A stretch of 64,000 nucleotides of DNA from RDYJ01 sp034931405. Lineage in GTDB: Bacteria > Cyanobacteriota > Cyanobacteriia > Cyanobacteriales > Nostocaceae. The DNA lies in contig NZ_JAYGHA010000003.1 in assembly GCF_034931405.1 (NCBI RefSeq), forward strand, positions 62,001 through 126,000, given 5' to 3'. Below, piece after piece: positions 62,432-64,000 of the stretch. The translations under genes were made by a program, and so were the position numbers. Each line of letters starts with the position of its first letter. Within the stretch, counting starts at the first letter, position 1. The notes beneath the pieces were generated by a model. That model saw only the letters and a list, made by a program, of their open reading frames with translations. It searched no databases and had not been told where the DNA came from.

Positions 62432-62655
62432 TTGGGTAATCCTCAAAAATACATATTATGGACAGGGGTTCATCCTCTGTGTCGATAATCTCGACTAATC
62501 GTTTACCTTTGCTTTTAGCAAGTATTTTACAACGCTCTTCGGTTGCGGCCGCTGACCAAAATAATGTATTTACTCATCTTTTTTATCCTCTTGGTAACTG
62601 GGAAACTGAGTCTCACCCTGAAAAATACAGTCAAATTTAAGAATTTTAGATTTTT

Positions 62656-62764
62656 TCTCGTTCCCATACTCTGTATGGGAATGAATTACAGAAGGCTCTG
62701 CCTTCTATTAAATCAGAGTCAGAGCCTCTATGATGGCATTCCCAGTCGGAGACTGGGAACGAGA
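62656..62764. repeat. Three-hairpin interspersed repeat
   Basis: Terminal repeats TCTCGTTCCCA and TGGGAACGAGA bound an element of 109 bp. Inside are three hairpins: CCCATACTCTGTATGGG, AGAAGGCTCTGCCTTCT and CCCAGTCGGAGACTGGG. It resembles dispersed hairpin elements seen between genes of many cyanobacteria. Confidence 0.8.
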
Positions 62765-62855
62765 TATACTTATCAACTGACAACTGACAATTGAAGAAAC
62801 TATCCCAGTCAACCCACGTCATCACACCTATCACATATCATTGGGAAAATCATAT

Positions 62856-63536
62856 ATGAGTAGTCTTATGCGTTGGCAATCTAAAACTGCTGCACTGATG
62901 GCAATAGCTATTACTACAGGTGCTGTCACTCCTTTATTTACCTTTACTCCTGCTCAAGCACAATTCAATCTTAATCAATCTCGCACAGTTACTATTCCGG
63001 CAAATGTTACCTTACCTGTTACTTATGAAAAAGAGAAAGTAATTGTTAATCCTGGAGAAAGATTACCCCTAACTTTGAGAATAGCTAACGATATTATCGA
63101 CAGCAACAGAAATGTTTTAATTCCTGCTAGAACTGAAGTTGTGGGAGAGTTAGAACCAGTTAACTTGGATAGTGGTTATTACAATGACAATAAGAAACAA
63201 GGTGTGCGCTTTGTAGCCAGAGAATTAGTGTTTAGTTCTGGAAGACGGCAACAGATTAGTGCTAATTCTCGCACTATCTCTGAAACCGAAAGAATTTCCC
63301 AGGGAACTGATACAGGAAGGGTATTAACAGATGCGGCCATTGGTGCTGGTGCTGCTACTGTGATTTCACTACTGACGGGTAACAAAAAAATTGAAGTTTT
63401 AGAACCTGTTGGTGGTGCTGCTGCTGGTGCTTTAGCCAGTATACTGTTACGAAAAAAACAAGCTGATGTCTTCGTTCTGCGACCAGAGGATGATTTAGAT
63501 ATCACACTTTTGTCCAATTTGGTGCTTTCCCGTTAA
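62856..63536 (+). CDS. Exported protein of unknown function
   Basis: The 226-residue protein starts at ATG 62856 (GGGA 9 bases upstream; a TTG at 62841 is less likely). A signal peptide (LMRWQSKTAALMAIAITTGAVTPLFTFTPAQAQF) is followed by a beta-rich body (TVTIPANVTLPVTYEKEKVIVNPGERLPLTLRIAND). A glycine-rich hydrophobic segment is near the C-terminus (AAIGAGAATVISLLTG, GGAAAGALASILL). No family is recognised with certainty; some homologues are annotated as TrbI-like. Its signal peptide resembles that of the next gene. Confidence 0.65.
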   Translation: MSSLMRWQSKTAALMAIAITTGAVTPLFTFTPAQAQFNLNQSRTVTIPANVTLPVTYEKEKVIVNPGERLPLTLRIANDIIDSNRNVLIPARTEVVGELEPVNLDSGYYNDNKKQGVRFVARELVFSSGRRQQISANSRTISETERISQGTDTGRVLTDAAIGAGAATVISLLTGNKKIEVLEPVGGAAAGALASILLRKKQADVFVLRPEDDLDITLLSNLVLSR

Positions 63537-63588
63537 TAGACTTAACTGAATTGAAGTCGTGACTTTTATTACAAATATTTGTTCTTAG

Positions 63589-63622
63589 ATCCCCAACTTC
63601 GGTAAGAGGTAGGGGATTTATT
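63589..63622. repeat. Compact hairpin after the exported-protein gene
   Basis: AGATCCCCAACTTCGGTAAGAGGTAGGGGATTT is a diverged compact copy of the AGATCCCCGACTTCT hairpin, 53 bases past the stop codon. Confidence 0.6.
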
Positions 63623-63807
63623 ACTTTAGAAGTAGGGTATCTATTGCTTCATAAGCTTAAACTGTTCTTGAACTGGAGAAAGAAGACTACAGGTGAAACT
63701 ATATACAAAATATAAAAAACATAGGAACTGTTTAATGTCAAAATTGTCTAGGTAGTTAACAGAGTAGTTAACAAAAAGAACAAATAATTTTTACAGGAGT
63801 AAAATCA

Positions 63808-64000
63808 ATGTTTACTTTAAATCGCTTGCAATCAAAAACAGCCCTATTTATGGCTTTAAGTGTCACAGTCGGTACTGTAGCACCTTTAATGACATCTGCG
63901 CCAACCTTAGCACAAACGGGTTTTTCTGATGTTTCATCTAACTACTGGGCATCACAATTTATTCAACAATTATCACAACGGGGTGTAATAGCGGGATTTC
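63808..64000 (+). CDS. SLH-domain exported protein (5' part only)
   Basis: The gene starts at ATG 63808 with GGAG about 10 bases upstream and runs off the right edge. Its first 64 residues contain a signal peptide (LQSKTALFMALSVTVGTVAPLM, ending about LAQ) and the start of an SLH domain: FSDVSSNYWASQFIQQLSQRGVIAGF. SLH repeats anchor proteins to the cell wall via pyruvylated polymer made by CsaB-type enzymes. The signal peptide resembles that of the upstream gene. Confidence 0.85.
   Translation, partial: MFTLNRLQSKTALFMALSVTVGTVAPLMTSAPTLAQTGFSDVSSNYWASQFIQQLSQRGVIAGF

Noticed and set aside
62458..62640. 60-codon plus-strand frame MDRGSSSVSIIS...
   Set aside because: No ribosome-binding site or domain; it lies in the gap before the exported-protein gene and has random-looking content.

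Overview
The window comes from a filamentous, probably heterocyst-forming cyanobacterium (order Nostocales). The evidence is the gene content: AcsF-type chlorophyll cyclase, class II fructose/sedoheptulose bisphosphatase, TxlA/HCF164-like thioredoxin, Ycf49-like protein, cyanobacterial SLH porin and hormogonium polysaccharide (hps) pseudopilins. The octamer GCGATCGC (HIP1) is also very frequent, and there are heptameric STRR-type repeats of the CCCCAGT kind. Genus is not decidable by eye. The sequence is a draft: three runs of N (8931-9124, 24160-24184, 30445-30517) all fall inside repeats.

Layout. 1-5920 (minus strand) is an hps-type pseudopilin cluster: an HpsA-like protein cut by the window edge, three type IV prepilin-like proteins and a second large HpsA/PilX-like protein. 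6458-15811 holds a PEP-CTERM protein, L28, an alpha/beta hydrolase, a J-domain protein, a cysteine-desulfurase-like enzyme, a second surface/secreted protein, RecN and a DUF29 protein. 16055-23910 is mainly housekeeping and photosynthesis: AcsF, CHAD protein, NIL-ferredoxin, TxlA, an oxidoreductase, GlpX and HemA. 24312-27100 is a sulfur-stress module: an ArsR-type regulator divergent from persulfide dioxygenase, rhodanese and a TauE exporter. 27276-31241 carries two toxin-antitoxin-like loci and a NatA/NatC-like amino acid transporter pair separated by a Uma2 gene. After pgi come an exact 720-bp tandem duplication of a two-gene unit with a retropepsin-like protein (33214-34610), then a three-gene ATPase/nuclease-like module on the minus strand (34658-38629).

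39260-45645 contains an Fe-S aldo/keto reductase, a bifunctional nuclease, riboflavin synthase, an M23 peptidase, BirA and PgeF. 45812-49916 contains a histidine kinase with a CxxCH heme motif and an AAA ATPase + TOPRIM-like (DUF4276-type) pair that resembles split OLD/PARIS-like defence modules. 49928-55710 contains Uma2, CsaB, DUF2499/DUF3593, HisA and two tandem coiled-coil paralogues. 56124-58955 is the phosphate-sensing SphR-SphS-PhoU operon. The right end has a Crp/Fnr regulator, an SLH porin with a strong terminator, an exported protein and the start of an SLH-domain protein.

Non-coding structure is dominated by small mobile repeats. One family (about 120 bp; GTAAG-type terminal repeats; internal hairpin with arms like AGATCCCCGACTTCT) sits directly against or inside gene ends at many places and supplies at least one stop codon. 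A second family is built on GGCGAAGCATTCGG. No tRNA, rRNA, CRISPR array, IS transposase or prophage was recognised.
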